This document shows, piece after piece, positions 24,650 to 35,850 of a stretch of 64,000 nucleotides of DNA. The notes beneath the pieces were generated by a model. It was not told where the DNA came from. It saw only the letters and a program-made list of their open reading frames with translations, and made no database searches. Source of the DNA: Odobenus rosmarus divergens (taxonomy: Eukaryota; Chordata; Mammalia; Carnivora; Odobenidae); assembly GCF_000321225.1 (NCBI RefSeq), contig NW_004451648.1:299918-363917 (forward strand). Reading direction: 5' to 3'. Numbering within the stretch: position 1 is the stretch's first letter; every line of letters begins with the position of its first letter. A program made the position numbers and the translations under genes.

Positions 24650-25145
24650 CAGTGGTTTTCAAAGTACTATATGGAACCCTGGGGGTTCTTTCATGGGGGT
24701 CCTGTCGGGTACACAAAGTCATCGCATTTCAACTATTTATCTGTGACCCTGGACTTGAACATAAAACATATCACAATACATCGAAATGCAGAAGCAGATA
24801 GGAGAGTCCAATTGTCTTCTAAAGAGACATTAAAGAGATTTACCAAAAATAAATAAATAAATAAATAAAAATGCCACTCTTCTTACTCTATTTTTTTGTT
24901 TTGGGAAACCATTACTTCTCATGGAAAATGTTATATATGTTAATACGTGGTAAGTTTATTATTTTTTCAATGAATAAATATTTGTAAACTTTCCTACTTG
25001 TAATTTCTAATATGGTAACATTGATAGATACAACCCATGTAAACAAAAGGCCTTTGGAATTTTCGATAATTTTTAAGAGTATGAAAGTGTTTTGAGACCA
25101 AAAAGAAAGGGAGGAAAAAAAGAAAAAAAAAACTGAGAACCACTG
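24650..25145 (+). mobile_element. hAT-type non-autonomous DNA transposon (Charlie/Zaphod-like)
   Basis: The left end CAGTGGTTTTCAAAG and right end CTGAGAACCACTG are inverted repeats. The interior GGAACCCTGGGGGTTCTTTC and TTTTTAAGAGTATGAAAGTGTTTTGAGACC are typical of this group. Flanking 8-mers ATCTGTAT and TTCTACAT agree at five of eight places, fitting a decayed hAT target duplication. An (AAAT)n run lies at about 24850-24870. Confidence 0.7.
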
Positions 25146-25194
25146 TTCTACATCTATCTCAAATCTTACAGCATCCCAAATCCCTGTTCCAACT

Positions 25195-25275
25195 TTAGTT
25201 GTCTTCCCAGAACTTATCACTGCCTAAAATTATATCATACATTTATTTGTTATTTTTCTGTTTTTTCCACAAGTC
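25195..25275 (+). mobile_element. L2 fragment
   Basis: AGAACTTATCACTGCCTAAAATTATATCATACATTTATTTG corresponds to the L2 segment before the 3' end. Confidence 0.65.
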
Positions 25276-25634
25276 AGTCACTTGCCTATTTGTTCTCAGA
25301 TCCATTCCCCACCCTTTGCAATACAGGTTCCCCAGGCTTCTGTGCCAAAGACAAGGGGGAGCACTGGGAGGAGAACGGAGCAGGGAACAGATGCCCAGGC
25401 ACTTTTCATCGCCCTCTCTCCTTTGGACTCATCTTCTTGGCTCCAGGGCTTGTGGACCAGGTCTTTGCTCTGTGCTTCCAGCTCCGGCTGAGCAGCCCTG
25501 TATCCCAGGACCTGTAATCCCCTACCCTCCCTTTGTCCAATCCTAGGGTCATGGTGGCTCACACCTTTTGTTATTACTTGCTCACTACACCATCCCAGTT
25601 TGACTTTCCAGCTCTGCCCATACTTTGGGCAGAG

Positions 25635-25780
25635 AGAGTCATCTCAGGTTCCTCATTTAAAATAGGGATAATAATAATAATAATGGTCAACCAGAGCTTC
25701 TGTGAGGATTAGAAAAAATATCCAGAAAGAACAAAGCACGGTGTTTGGCCCAGAATAGGTAATACATGTTCATTAATATG
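25635..25780 (+). mobile_element. MIR 3' part
   Basis: CAGGTTCCTCATTTAAAATAGGGATAATAATAATAATAATGG and CTGTGAGGATTAGA are forward MIR. Confidence 0.7.
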
Positions 25781-25789
25781 ACTACTACT

Positions 25790-26085
25790 GTATTTTAAAC
25801 TTTGGAATTTTACTGCCCTACAGAAAAAATGGAATCTACTGCTTTCAGCTGGTGTTCAAGTTTTGATTCTTAACTGGGATTCTAATGGATGTGGAAATTA
25901 TTTTTTTTCCAAGATCGTTACTATAATTATGATATGGTCAATAACTTTTCTCAATTTTTATTTCAGATGGAAAAGGAGTGTGCAGAGAATGCTGCAGGAG
26001 AAATTCTCCTCTGTAATCAGGCATTAGAAGCTGCAGTAAATCACAAGTCTCCCCTTTTTATATCACTGCAAAAAGGAAATAAAGC
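25790..26085. other. Unclassified
   Basis: An 88-codon frame starts at 25889 but runs into MIR sequence and has no family resemblance, so I do not call it a gene. Confidence 0.3.
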
Positions 26086-26089
26086 TCAA

Positions 26090-26295
26090 ATTCATTCAGC
26101 ACTTAACTCTCTGCCAGGAACTCACGAAGAGCTTCATGTGCATTATGACACTTAATTCTCATAACCTTACAAAGCAGATATCATCATTACTACCCCCATT
26201 TTCCAGATGAGGAAATGGGCTCAGAGAGGTTCAGGGCTTGCCAAGTCACAGAGCCCATAAAGCGAGGAATAGATTTGAACCTGGACTGATGATGA
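26090..26295 (-). mobile_element. MIR
   Basis: CCCCCATTTTCCAGATGAGGAAATGGGCTCAGAGAGG and GATTTGAACCTGGAC are clear reversed MIR. Confidence 0.85.
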
Positions 26296-27504
26296 GCCAC
26301 TCGTCCTATACTACTTTTGGAAAACAGAAATAAAATCATCAGAATACATCCCATGTGTTTTGACAGTTCCTGCCCACAGATAGTTTCCTAGGGACCTTGG
26401 TATATGTCATTAACATATTTGCTCACATTTCTCTTCAAAGACATGAGAAGACAGATGCCCTCAGCTATAGGCTTTTTCTTCCCTACTTTGGGACAGCAAA
26501 ATATAGATGGTTTATATTTGATGAGGGGCCATAACAGGTAAATCCCTAATATTCAGCAACTTCCTTCCCTCTGCTTCTTATAGGATCCACGGTAGGACTT
26601 CCTGGCTGGGCCCAGCAACCAAGGTGATGTTGAAGGAAGTCAACCACAAGTAATTCTTAGTCGTCCCCAGATGCTGAGGCTTCACTGTGCTGCCTTGCCA
26701 AGCGTCAGCGCTCCCTCACTTCAGCCTGTCATTGCTGGCACCTTCCCGGATGACAGGACTCCGGGGTAAGCAACAAAACAAACACTCAGCAGTTGGCTGC
26801 AGCGTCTCCCTTAATCACTGCTCTCCACTCTTGGGATCCTGGGCTGAGTGATACAGAAACACCGAAAACCTATCGCTTCTTTTGAAGAATGAGTTCTCCG
26901 TTTCCTGTGAGAACACTAACAATTCATTTTGTCTCTCCATGAAGACAAACACTTTCACTTCCAGAGGCATGCCCTGAGAATCAATGAGACACACCATTAA
27001 AGAGGTATTCACATAATAAAAGGATTCTTTGACAAGCTTTCTTTAAATATTGAACTTTCTCTGAGAAATGAAAATGTGAGCCAAGTGACAAAAAATTCCA
27101 CACCTTCCTACTTTGGGGAATACATTAGTTCTCCAGGTGGCCACTTAGTGCAAAGTGTTCTGCCAAGCACTGCATCCTGTGGCGGAAACAAGAAGGTGGA
27201 ATCGGCTTGGTGCGGCCCACAAAGGATATGCATGTAAAGCATCTTCTGAAGTCCTACTGTGGACCTGCTCCTGGCCCCAGCAGTCAAGGCCAAGCAGGGT
27301 TAATCTCATCCCACGCAAGTTTCCCCCTTCTTCCACTGGCTCCAAGAGATGTAGCAAAAGAGGAAGGGAACATGGATGATCAACTCCACAGTCAGATGCT
27401 TGATATAATTCGTGGATTTTTATCCGAGGTTCTTTCCCTCTTCACCTCAATTCACCTGACACGTCTACTTCATCACACTGATACCATGTGATGCTGAGGG
27501 AAGG

Positions 27505-27700
27505 AACGTTTAAAGCATATCCAACACTGAGCTAAGTGTTTGAAATGTAGCATGTTATTTAATACCCTCAACAATCCTATAAAGTAGCTACTGATACACG
27601 CATTTTATAGATGAAGAAACAAGCTTAGAGAGACTGAAGATTTGCTAGTAAAAGTTGATTACTGGGATTCAAAGTCATGTCTGGCAGACACTAATGCTTT
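27505..27700 (-). mobile_element. MIR
   Basis: CACTGAGCTAAGTGTTTGAAA, ACAATCCTATAAAGTAGCTACTG and TTTTATAGATGAAGAAACAAGC are reversed MIR. Confidence 0.75.
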
Positions 27701-27709
27701 TGTTCCTTT

Positions 27710-28955
27710 TTACCGCCACCCCGCCACCCAGCCGCTCCAAACTGGCTCATTTTCCCAGAGCATCCATTTTACTAGAAGAAGACTTAATGGAAAAGCTGAT
27801 TATGTGAAGGAAAACATGGATAGAATTAGACTATGAATTTAGCATGAGTTTTTAAAGCTAAAATGACAGAAAGGTCCTGTCTGCAGAGACCTTACAGACA
27901 ACACATGTCCCTAAACCTACAGGTATTTTAAAGGAAATGAATCACTCTCTACACATGGAGATCTAGGGCAGGCCAATAATTGGATCTCCCTTCAAAATGA
28001 CATTATTTAAGTATCTATACCCTATCTATAGGGAGGCAGAGCCCTGGTCAGGAGGGCAGAGAGGGAAGGCCTCTGGTATCAGGGCTCTGCAGATGAGCCC
28101 TGCTTAGATAAATAAACCTGTGCTCTCTGTAGAAGTCAGTTGGGAATTCCAGTACATGCTTAGGGGTCTCATCCTCACTCCAAATGGCGTGTACCACTGT
28201 TCCTTCCAACTCCATACTCTGTTTTGGGCAAGAGTTCTGGTTAAGTCACTTTTGTCCATCCCATTGCACTTCCAGATATATTTCCACATCCCCTACAGGA
28301 TGGCTCTGAGCTGGCCTGCTTCTCCAGCAGCATTGACCTCCATAGTGTAGTCTTCCCTGGCTAAGGAAGGACGCCATTTCTACACTCACTAACCAAGTTA
28401 AAGCAGCAGATGCCCCACCCCCGCCCCATTTCAGCTTTTGTTTTCCATCTCTGTTTCCACTGAATATCACATATCCCTTTTCCCTTCCCAACTGATGCTG
28501 AGAAGTAACAACTTGTCACCTGAGATCTGGCTCATTAAAATTGCATAGCACAGGTAATGGAGAACTCAGTGCAGGTTGGGACAGTAGGTAATTAGCCTTC
28601 CCTTACAGGGCAGTCTCTAGGTCCTCTGAGCTCCCTGTTATCTACTTCCCTTCTTCTCTGCTTCTTATCACAAGGAGGCACTCACCATTTTTCAGAGGCA
28701 TCTCTTGGGATTTGTGGAGTGGGGGTGGTTATTTAACACTGTCCTCATTAACAGAGCCACCAAGTCACTGCAGTATTGGGTTAACAAGGCAGGGAATTGT
28801 GACTATCCAAAATAGACCATCAATTCTCCAGTAGCCAGTGGGGGTGTGGAAGAGTGGATTCAACTGTGTCTGCAAGTTTTCCATGAATATACAACTGAAC
28901 AAACTTGGGGTCCCAGGCACCCCAGAGGAAGAAAGTTCTTAAAAAGAGCAGAACC
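27710..28955. other. Intronic stretch with no recognised gene
   Basis: Nothing supportable seen. Confidence 0.35.
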
Positions 28956-29152
28956 GGGGCACTTGGGTAGCTCAGTTGGTTAAGCGTCCAACTCTTGATT
29001 TCAGCTCAGGTCATGATCTCAGGGTCCTAGGAGCAAGCCCCACCTCGGACTCCACACTCAGGGAAGAGTCTGTTTGTTCCTCTCCCTCTGTTCCTCCCCC
29101 TGCTCACACACACTCTCTCTCTCAAAGAAATAAATAAGATCTTAAAAAAAAA
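28956..29152 (+). mobile_element. SINEC, diverged copy
   Basis: Head GGGGCACTTGGGTAGCTCAG, tail AAATAAATAAGATCTT. Left flank AAAAAGAGCAGAACC and right flank AAAAAGCAGAACC form an imperfect target duplication. Confidence 0.93.
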
Positions 29153-29374
29153 AAAAGCAGAACCTTGCAGTTCCCATCAGTAACGACCCACTATAACTTC
29201 TATCAGACGCAGGACGCTGTCTATTTTCACATTCCTCACTGTGACTGTTGGGTTTGTCTTAGGACTTTTCCCAGAGAGGATTTAACATCTGTAACAAGCA
29301 AGAGTAAATCAAGGATGGTATTGGTTCTGGGATAAGAATGTCACAGACCCGGGATGTTGGAGTAGCTGTGACCA

Positions 29375-29560
29375 TGGCTACGGAGCTGGGCCACCTTGGG
29401 TCTGAATCCTAGCCCTGCCTGTGAAACCCTGGCCAAGTTACTTAATCTTTCTCATCTGTGAAACTGAAATCATACTATGTGCCTTAGAGGATTGTTTTAC
29501 ATTTTAAATGACATAATATAGGTAAAGTATTTAGGGTAGTACCTGTCCAAAAGATGGCAG
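29375..29560 (+). mobile_element. MIR
   Basis: GGGTCTGAATCCTAGCCCTGCC, GGCCAAGTTACTTAATC, and TCATCTGTGAAACTGAAATC give forward MIR. Confidence 0.8.
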
Positions 29561-29569
29561 CTTTATTAT

Positions 29570-30235
29570 TAGGCCCTCCCAACTAGTAAATTCTTAGAAA
29601 GCCAAACAATCTCTTAGATCCCAAAGGCAAATCATGTTTCCAGGGCCTTGGGAAAACTTGCTAGCTCACAAGGCTATCTTGGGAGCTCCATTCCTGGCAC
29701 TAAGCTACCTGAGAACCCTTTCCCCATGAGAGATCAAATTGAGGTAACCTTGCCCAATACTGATTTTACTGAGTAGCTTGTCCCAGATGTGACCAGTAGG
29801 CTATCTCCCCTCTTCTCCACTGACCTGTACCCACCCTCTGCTGAGGTTAGCTGGTTTAACACTGGACATGGGCAGGTTCAGTACTCTATCTTCTGAAAAC
29901 CAAGGGAGAAGACCCAACCAAATGGCTTTTCCCCTATAGTTAGGTGTTCATCCCCAAAACTCTAGCTCCTTAAAAAACACTGAAATTTCCCAAAGTCTTT
30001 GAGAGATGACAACCTGTAGAGAGATTACAACCCCATGACAGAGCAATTCAGCGATGAAGACTGCTAACTTTTAAAAATCTTGTTGAGTCTTTTATAATGC
30101 ATTTTATTGTTCTAGGGATACTGTTCAGAAACTGCCCAGTGGTCTCCATGAATTTGGGTTGGTAGTTATGCAGAAATGTATGCAGAGAGAGAAAAGCAAT
30201 GAACACATTTGTTTCTCAGCACCACTTAAGGGTGG
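29570..30235. other. Intronic stretch with no recognised gene
   Basis: Nothing supportable seen. Confidence 0.35.
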
Positions 30236-30239
30236 TTAT

Positions 30240-30400
30240 GGCTCTGGCTGGTTGTTTCTACTCACACTGCCTCCTTTAATCCTTACAAAAGTCCTGTGAG
30301 ATCGAATTACAGTTGTCAGTTTACAAACAGAAACGTGTAAGCTCAGCAATTATGTGTTTACCAACATCACAGAACACCTTGCGAGGGCAGAGCTCCTTGA
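30240..30400 (-). mobile_element. MIR fragment
   Basis: CTCCTTTAATCCTTACAAAAGTCCTGTGAG and AGTTTACAAACAGAAAC follow reversed MIR. Confidence 0.6.
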
Positions 30401-30799
30401 ATTAATTCAAGTCTCTGCAAGTCCAGTGCCAGTTCTACCACATGGTAAATACATTTTGCTGATGTACGTTCTGTCTTACCAGTGTTATTATACAGATTTA
30501 TATCAAAACTAAAAAATGAGGGAGACCTACAATAAAAAATAAAAAGTTAAAGTTTAAAGCCTAATTATAAACCCAGTTCCCTGACACCCTCACGTCTGAA
30601 AAGTTCTCCCCACGGACATTTTTATAGTCTCATGTTTCCTGCCACAATATTTTGAGAGAGGATGAAACTCAGCTGTAGCCTCATGCCAAAGGGATGCAAC
30701 TATTTCCACAATGCACTTGACCACTGAACAAACTACTCATTGTAGAAAACCGTACAGAGCAACCAGACATTCTGGACATTATGGAAGCTGCTCAAGGAC

Positions 30800-30912
30800 A
30801 TGAGCTTTGCTTTGCTTTCTCAGTGCCTAAAATAGGCCCTGCTTCCGAGCAGGTGCTTGACAAGCAGTCATTGAATGAATGAATGAATGAATGAATGAAC
30901 GAACGAACGAAC
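30800..30912 (+). mobile_element. L2/MIR-type 3' end with (GAAT)n tail
   Basis: TCAGTGCCTAAAATAGGCCC and CATTGAATGAATGAATGAATG grade into a tetranucleotide run with GAAC variants at about 30873-30912. Confidence 0.6.
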
Positions 30913-31062
30913 GGTAGTAATAGGTCATTAGAGGTTCACAAGTGTTTTCATGAGGCTAAGTCATCCCTTCCCCAATCTTGGAATGTAACATGGAAATAGT
31001 TACAGTGCCTGGACACACACTCCAGGCATTTCGGAGGTGATTTTTTTAAACAGAAGTAAATA

Positions 31063-31087
31063 AAAACAAACAAACAAACAAACAAAA
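31063..31087 (+). repeat. (AAAC)n microsatellite
   Basis: About six tandem AAAC units. Confidence 0.9.
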
Positions 31088-31269
31088 TCACTTCCTTAAA
31101 AGTTACAACAAAATCAGGTTTTGTAAAATTTTCTCCATCCTAGACAACCTCCTAGAACCACTGATTGAGAAATCTTTAGCCATGTGAAGGAAAATCTGCA
31201 AAATAATGATTCATGCTCTGAATGGTAGGGGGGGACAAGGGCATGGATTTTTCACTACTCTTGAACCCA

Positions 31270-31440
31270 AACTCTGACTTCTGAATGACTTATTAGCGGT
31301 ACAACCTTGGGAAAGCCCCTGAGCTTGTTTAAATGTCAGCATCCTCACTGGTAAAATGGAATATTTAATTAATTTAGTTATTGCAAGAATTAAGAAAGAT
31401 TAACAGCTTGCACTTAGCAAGGTCAAGAGACGTGAGTCCC
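31270..31440 (+). mobile_element. MIR
   Basis: CTTATTAGCGGTACAACCTTGGGAAAGCCCCTGAGC and ACTGGTAAAATGGAATA are forward MIR. Confidence 0.7.
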
Positions 31441-31444
31441 CTCC

Positions 31445-32690
31445 CTCGCCTTTCTCGCTTTCCTTCCCTGCTCTCTCCTTCCCTGACACCCATCTATTCT
31501 AAAACCATAAAGGTAGGTGAGATCATGTAATTAATTTTTAAATGTTCTTATTCCTCCTGTTCAGAGACTTTTTAAAAACATGAGTTGGAGGAGCTCTAAG
31601 TTTTCCACTCATTTTTTCCTTAGTGTTAGAACTAAGATATTATGTCCTATTATATAACAGAAAAACAGAGAAGCTGAGGGCTAGAACATGAAAATTATTG
31701 TTAACTAGACAGGCAACAGAATAAAGAAGATGTAGCTATTTTTCTGCTGTTATCTCTAAAAGTGGTTGAAGAGATACAATGGAAGAGCAGGAGGCCTCTG
31801 CTTCTGAAGTTACTGCTGTCTTAGAAGCTTTCACAGGGACATCTGTTGACTTTTTCACAAGGGAGGTTAAGGGGATCAACGGGGAGTGGAGGAGACTATG
31901 GTTCACGAGGGAGCCACATCTGTTTGGTATGCTCCCAACTGAGAACGCTCAACTTCAAAATAGTACGGATATCCTAGTTAAACTAGGATGCAGGAACAGA
32001 TGAAAGCTTTTCTTTCCCCCCATGTTTCAATGGCAGAGATCAATAGCTGTTTATATGCTTTAATACCTAACTGAGGGTGAAGCCTTCACATCTGTCAGTA
32101 TTTTCCGGTCCTATTTCCTTGGATCACAGTGGGGAGGAGGTGAAGTCTGAACCCCTCCCAATTCCCAGGCAAGAACACAGAAATATGCCTGGGATCCAAA
32201 GCCATAATGCTAAGCAGAACTCCCCATTTCTCATCCATCCGGGGTCTGCTGTTTGCAGAGAATTCTTCTTTTACTTTATCCTGACAGACATCTTGATCAT
32301 TTCCATGATAATGACTCACGGCAGAACAAAGATCAAAAAGACGAAAAGTAGGCTGGAATCAGGGGGGGGGAAGAAGAGGAGGAAATGAATTCTAACAGAG
32401 AAAGTGGTTCCTAAAGATAAGTTTTTTTTCAAAAGATAGCAACAATTTAATCCAAGGGCAAATGACAGAGGTGAGCAGGATGCTGATGAAAACCTTTGGG
32501 GTAATGGTGGATGGCAGTGGTTTTTACTGACCCCTAACATTTCACGTTGGAAAAATTAAACAGAGAAAATTAAACTCTATGAAGGCAAGGTGCAGGATAT
32601 ACTGAGGATGGTGATGAAGGGATTCAGAGGTTCCGTTTAACTTTTGATCACCAGCACTACAGACATGTTGGGACTTTATAAAGATTATTT
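31445..32690. other. Intronic stretch with no recognised gene
   Basis: A 74-codon frame at 31779-32003 and a 103-codon frame at 32077-32388 match nothing I know and lack flanking splice or promoter support. Confidence 0.4.
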
Positions 32691-32696
32691 TTTCCT

Positions 32697-32960
32697 CCAT
32701 CCTTCCATCCATCGATCTGTCTATCCATCCATCCATTCAATAACTTGTAAGGCACCAAGACTGGACTTAGTACTGAAATATTTAAATGAATAAAAGACAT
32801 TCCATAACCTTAAGGGGCTTACATTCTAATGGGTGAAAGCCTTCACAGAGGACATGGTATAAAGGATGCAGGAAAATTCACTAGAGAAGATGGGGGATTC
32901 CAGAAGGAGAAAACCAGATGGATAAAACCAGAGAGGTAAGATACAGACTGTTTTTGGGGG
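32697..32960 (-). mobile_element. L2 3' part with (CCAT)n
   Basis: A CCAT/CTAT run at 32697-32735 leads into ATTCAATAACTTGTAAGGCACC and AAGGGGCTTACATTCTAATGGG, the reversed L2 end. Confidence 0.7.
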
Positions 32961-33009
32961 GGAATGAAAAGCATTCTGGGCAGTTAAAATAAACAGAGCA
33001 GTGGCAGGT

Positions 33010-33100
33010 GCTTAGTACAGGGCAGCTTCTTAGGTCTCATCTAAGAGATTTTGATTTAGTTGGGGGGAGGTCAAAGAATTTGCATTTTGAAAAGAAGGCC
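33010..33100 (+). mobile_element. MER5-like fragment
   Basis: TAGGTCTCATCTAAGAGATTTTGATTTAG and AAAGAATTTGCATTTTGAAAAG fit the inner part of MER5A. Weak match. Confidence 0.4.
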
Positions 33101-33104
33101 CACA

Positions 33105-34285
33105 TAAACAAACAAATGTTTGACAACTCTAACTTATATAGATTAACATTTCCCCAAAGATGCTAATGGTGCTTCATCTAAAAAAAAAAAAAAAGATACA
33201 GGTTCAAATTAGGAAATACTACATATTAAAGTATTCCTTTCTCCGAGACTTATAATACACATTAGAATATTAAAAGTCCTGCAGTAAAGGAATTATTGTC
33301 ATTCAGCAGTTCCCAACTTATTTTCCATGGACAAAAAAAAAAAAAAAAGAAAAGCACAGTGCACCTATTAAGATCTCTCAGAACTATGTACTATGGAACA
33401 AAGGTTGGGCAGAGCTGAAACAGGATTCTGACCAGGTGAGTATGTTCTGCAAGTCCACTGAATGGCTAAGGAAATGTCTGGAAAAAGACAGCAAAGTCAG
33501 TGACTCTGGGGGATATGGCGGCATCCACTGATTTCCTCCAAGTAAAGTCTAAAACCATCTATGATGTCCTAGTTTCCAAGCCGACTGCCAGAAGCTTCCT
33601 TACTCTCAAGTAACACACCATGGCTCTGCGATGTTATTTCTGGTCACCAACTCTATGTGGTAACCACAGCTGCCAGAGACAGCAGAAGTGCCCAGAGTTC
33701 AAAGCACCAAGGAGCAGAAACAGAAGTGGAAAGGCAAAGAGGACGTATCCTTGCCCACATTTATTTATCTTTATTGCTATCACATGTTCTGCACAGAGCA
33801 TTGGAAGTTGGCAAAATTCCTCCTAGCAACAAAAGAAGCCTCTGACAGTCAATGAAAGTACAAAAAGATATGAACCTAAGAACTTCCCATCCCCCTGCGG
33901 TGCCTGTTATATGGCTGGGGGAGTTCTGGAACCCTGCCTTCTTCCTCCTGTGCTGGTGAGCCAAGGGAGTTTGCCGGAGTGCACGCACCACCTCCTTCCT
34001 TAGCAAGGAACAGCACAGAGCAAGAGCAGGACAGAGCTGGACAAGCAAGGCAGCAGAGTGGTTCTGAGCAAATTGGTTTGCGTGCTGAATATTTCAAGAC
34101 GTACATGCAATGTATACACTTTTCTCTCCCCTGGTATTGGCTTAATTACTTCCATACCCGCCCCCCACCCACCTCAACTTCCCATATGCCACATGGAGAC
34201 ACACACATCCCATCTAGAGGGGATTTCAACAATGTGTTCCAAATGCTTCTTTTATATCCCAAACCAGAGCTTTTTAATACTACTG
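33105..34285. other. Intronic stretch with no recognised gene
   Basis: A-runs occur near 33180-33194 and 33334-33348. Overlapping frames at 33620-34332 resemble no family. Confidence 0.4.
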
Positions 34286-34289
34286 TCCA

Positions 34290-34410
34290 ACAGCACAAGT
34301 ATTTTCTCAATCATTCCATAAATAATTCCTGAGTGCCTAAAAAGGTTCCAGGGCACCGTGTTAGATACTGGAAACACAAGAGTGGAAGTAGGAGAGTGCT
34401 CATTCCTATT
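34290..34410 (-). mobile_element. L2 3'-end fragment
   Basis: TCATTCCATAAATAATTCCTGAGTGCCTA and GTGTTAGATACTGGAAACAC match the reversed L2 end. Confidence 0.65.
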
Positions 34411-34414
34411 GAAT

Positions 34415-35202
34415 CTCAGGCCTAAAAAAACAAAACCAAACCAAACCTGAATTTTAAATTCAGCCTGTCAGTGCATGGAAAATCCAATTATCAGCAGCAT
34501 AAAGAAATATAAAAGGGAGATAAGGTTTAGTCCTTCTCCTTGAAGAGTTTTATGGCTCAGAGCACCAAGCAAATGAAAGCATTTGCATTTCAAGTGTCCT
34601 AGTGGGTCCAGCAGCTTACACAAGAGTCCACAGTTAACAGTACAGCCTGGAATTAATAACAAATGATCAGGAGTGGGCAGAACAGAATGTCAGGATCTCT
34701 ATTTCCCCAGAATGCCAATCCCTGTTTGATTGATCCCCAAACAAGCCCATGGATTCTCACACTGGGATTCCCTAACCTGAGAGATGAATACCAATAAATG
34801 CACCAGAGTTAATGTAACTTTAACTAATTAGCCAAAAAATGAAAATTCTACCAGGATAACTGGGTGGGTTTGGGGTCTAGTCCTAAGGAAGCCAGCAAGA
34901 TCAAATCTAACATCTCACCAAGGCAATGTTCCCTAACATGTGGTATGTGTACCACTGAGGCCCACAAAATAATTGTAAGTAGTTCACAAATGGTTTTTTG
35001 GTGTTTTGGTGGGGTTTTTTGTTTTGTGTTTTTAAATTTCAAGGAGGTTCTTAGATGTGGAAAAAGACACTGCTGGTATGGTGGAATTTAGGGAAATATC
35101 AATAGGTGTTCCCCAGCATTTAAAGACAGTCCTAGAAGAAGCCTCTGCAAACTTTCTGAACTTGGGTGGGATGCAGCAAAATAAGCAAGAAACTGGTCAC
35201 GG
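34415..35202. other. Intronic sequence next to the MOB3B exon
   Basis: At 34925-35000 CAATGTTCCCTAACATGTGGTATGTGTACC resembles the end of an hAT element, but no partner end is seen. Otherwise nothing is recognised. Confidence 0.35.
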
Positions 35203-35208
35203 ACTTAC
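35203..35208 (-). promoter_or_regulatory. MOB3B: MOB3B splice donor
   Basis: Read on the minus strand, the coding frame runs CCA ACC TGT GTG G and then GTAAGT. The protein match to MOB3B stops exactly here: the open frame continues with residues KSVTS, which are unlike the family. The intron is phase 1. Confidence 0.93.
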
Positions 35209-35831
35209 CCACACAGGTTGGAAATATGTCCTCATTGTTGATCTGGACCTCGATCCAATCCATAAGAAGGTTCATGTACTGAGGAGCTGGGAGGGCAGTT
35301 GGCTTCTTGTACTTGAGGTCATCCTGCCACCGATACTCATATTTGGGGCCCCCCGACATCACGGGGCAGGTCTGCTCGGTGCAGAACTCACAGATGGTGC
35401 CATAGATGAGGTTGATCCGATTGAAGAAGTCCACCACGTGCACCGCCACCCAGTCGTTCTGGTCCTCCCCACTGGGCAGCTGCACAGCGGCCTTCAGATC
35501 CACGCCTGAATTGAGGGATGCCTGAGCCCGTTTGTGGAGCTCAAATCTCTGCGTGCCAGGTTCAAATTTCCTCTTGGGCCGGAAGGTCTTGTCCTTGTTG
35601 AACACCTGCTTCAAGGCTATGGACATGGTCTTCTCCTTCTCTTCCTTTTTTTTGCAGGAAGCAAAAAGGCACCTAGAACTTCTCAGGGAGAGGTCACAAC
35701 CCAGCAGCGTTTTCCACTGCCAGCCCTCTGGCCCCAGGCTTGCGGTATGCAGCTTTTAATCTCTTTTAGGCGGCCCCTTCCACCTTCCTCTTGAATAGTC
35801 TCCAAGAGAACCTCATGTTTCTTTCTAAAGG
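35209..35831 (-). CDS. MOB3B: MOB3B exon: 5'UTR plus first coding exon (residues 1-139)
   Basis: MOB3B is a Mob1/phocein-family adaptor; relatives bind and activate NDR/LATS or MST-type kinases, and the MOB3 group is linked to MST1 rather than NDR. The coding part is 35209-35626 (418 nt): ATG at 35626 with A at -3, then 139 codons and the first base of codon 140. The N-terminus [15 protein letters not shown], the segment [10 protein letters not shown], and [10 protein letters not shown] are diagnostic; the MSIALK start and the EFC and PTCVG residues fit MOB3B better than MOB3A. Cys82 and Cys87 (C-x4-C) are the first pair of zinc ligands; the histidine pair belongs to the missing downstream exon. 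The family length is about 216 residues, so this is roughly the N-terminal two thirds. The donor is G|GTAAGT at 35208-35203 (phase 1). A pyrimidine-rich acceptor ending in CAG at 35834-35832 suggests a 205-nt 5'UTR part; this acceptor is inferred. No frameshift or stop is seen, so it looks like a live gene, not a retrocopy. Confidence 0.95.
35766..35816 (-). other. Short upstream ORF in the MOB3B 5'UTR
   Basis: An ATG with A at -3 lies 15 nt inside the proposed exon. It opens a 16-codon ORF ([16 protein letters not shown]) that ends in TAA 139 nt before the MOB3B start and is out of frame with it. It could lower translation of the main ORF, but this is inference and depends on the acceptor at 35832 being used. 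Confidence 0.4.
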
Positions 35832-35850
35832 CTGAAGAGAAAAGGGCCTT
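35832..35850 (-). promoter_or_regulatory. MOB3B: Probable splice acceptor of the MOB3B first coding exon
   Basis: On the minus strand the sequence reads CCCTTTTCTCTTCAG, a good pyrimidine tract followed by AG, 205 nt upstream of the ATG. No competing acceptor of equal quality lies between it and the start codon; a CAG at about 35720 has only a weak tract. The placement is inferred from sequence alone. Confidence 0.6.

Larger units (their letters stand above)
1..35208 (-). other. MOB3B: MOB3B intron downstream of the first coding exon (partial)
   Basis: This whole span lies 3' of the donor at 35208 in gene direction. I looked for the next exon (it should begin with residues like VPFPKNFLQICKK, followed by an HVYIHHF-type segment) and found no such reading frame, so the intron is at least 35 kb. 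It contains only repeats and sequence with no recognised gene. Confidence 0.8.

Noticed and set aside
31779..32003. 74-codon ORF MEEQEASASEVTAVLEAF...
   Set aside because: Acidic start looks protein-like, but no family resemblance, no splice or promoter support, and length is within chance.
35132..35208. Extension of the MOB3B frame past residue 139 ([10 protein letters not shown]...)
   Set aside because: It is intron read-through after the GTAAGT donor and does not match the family.
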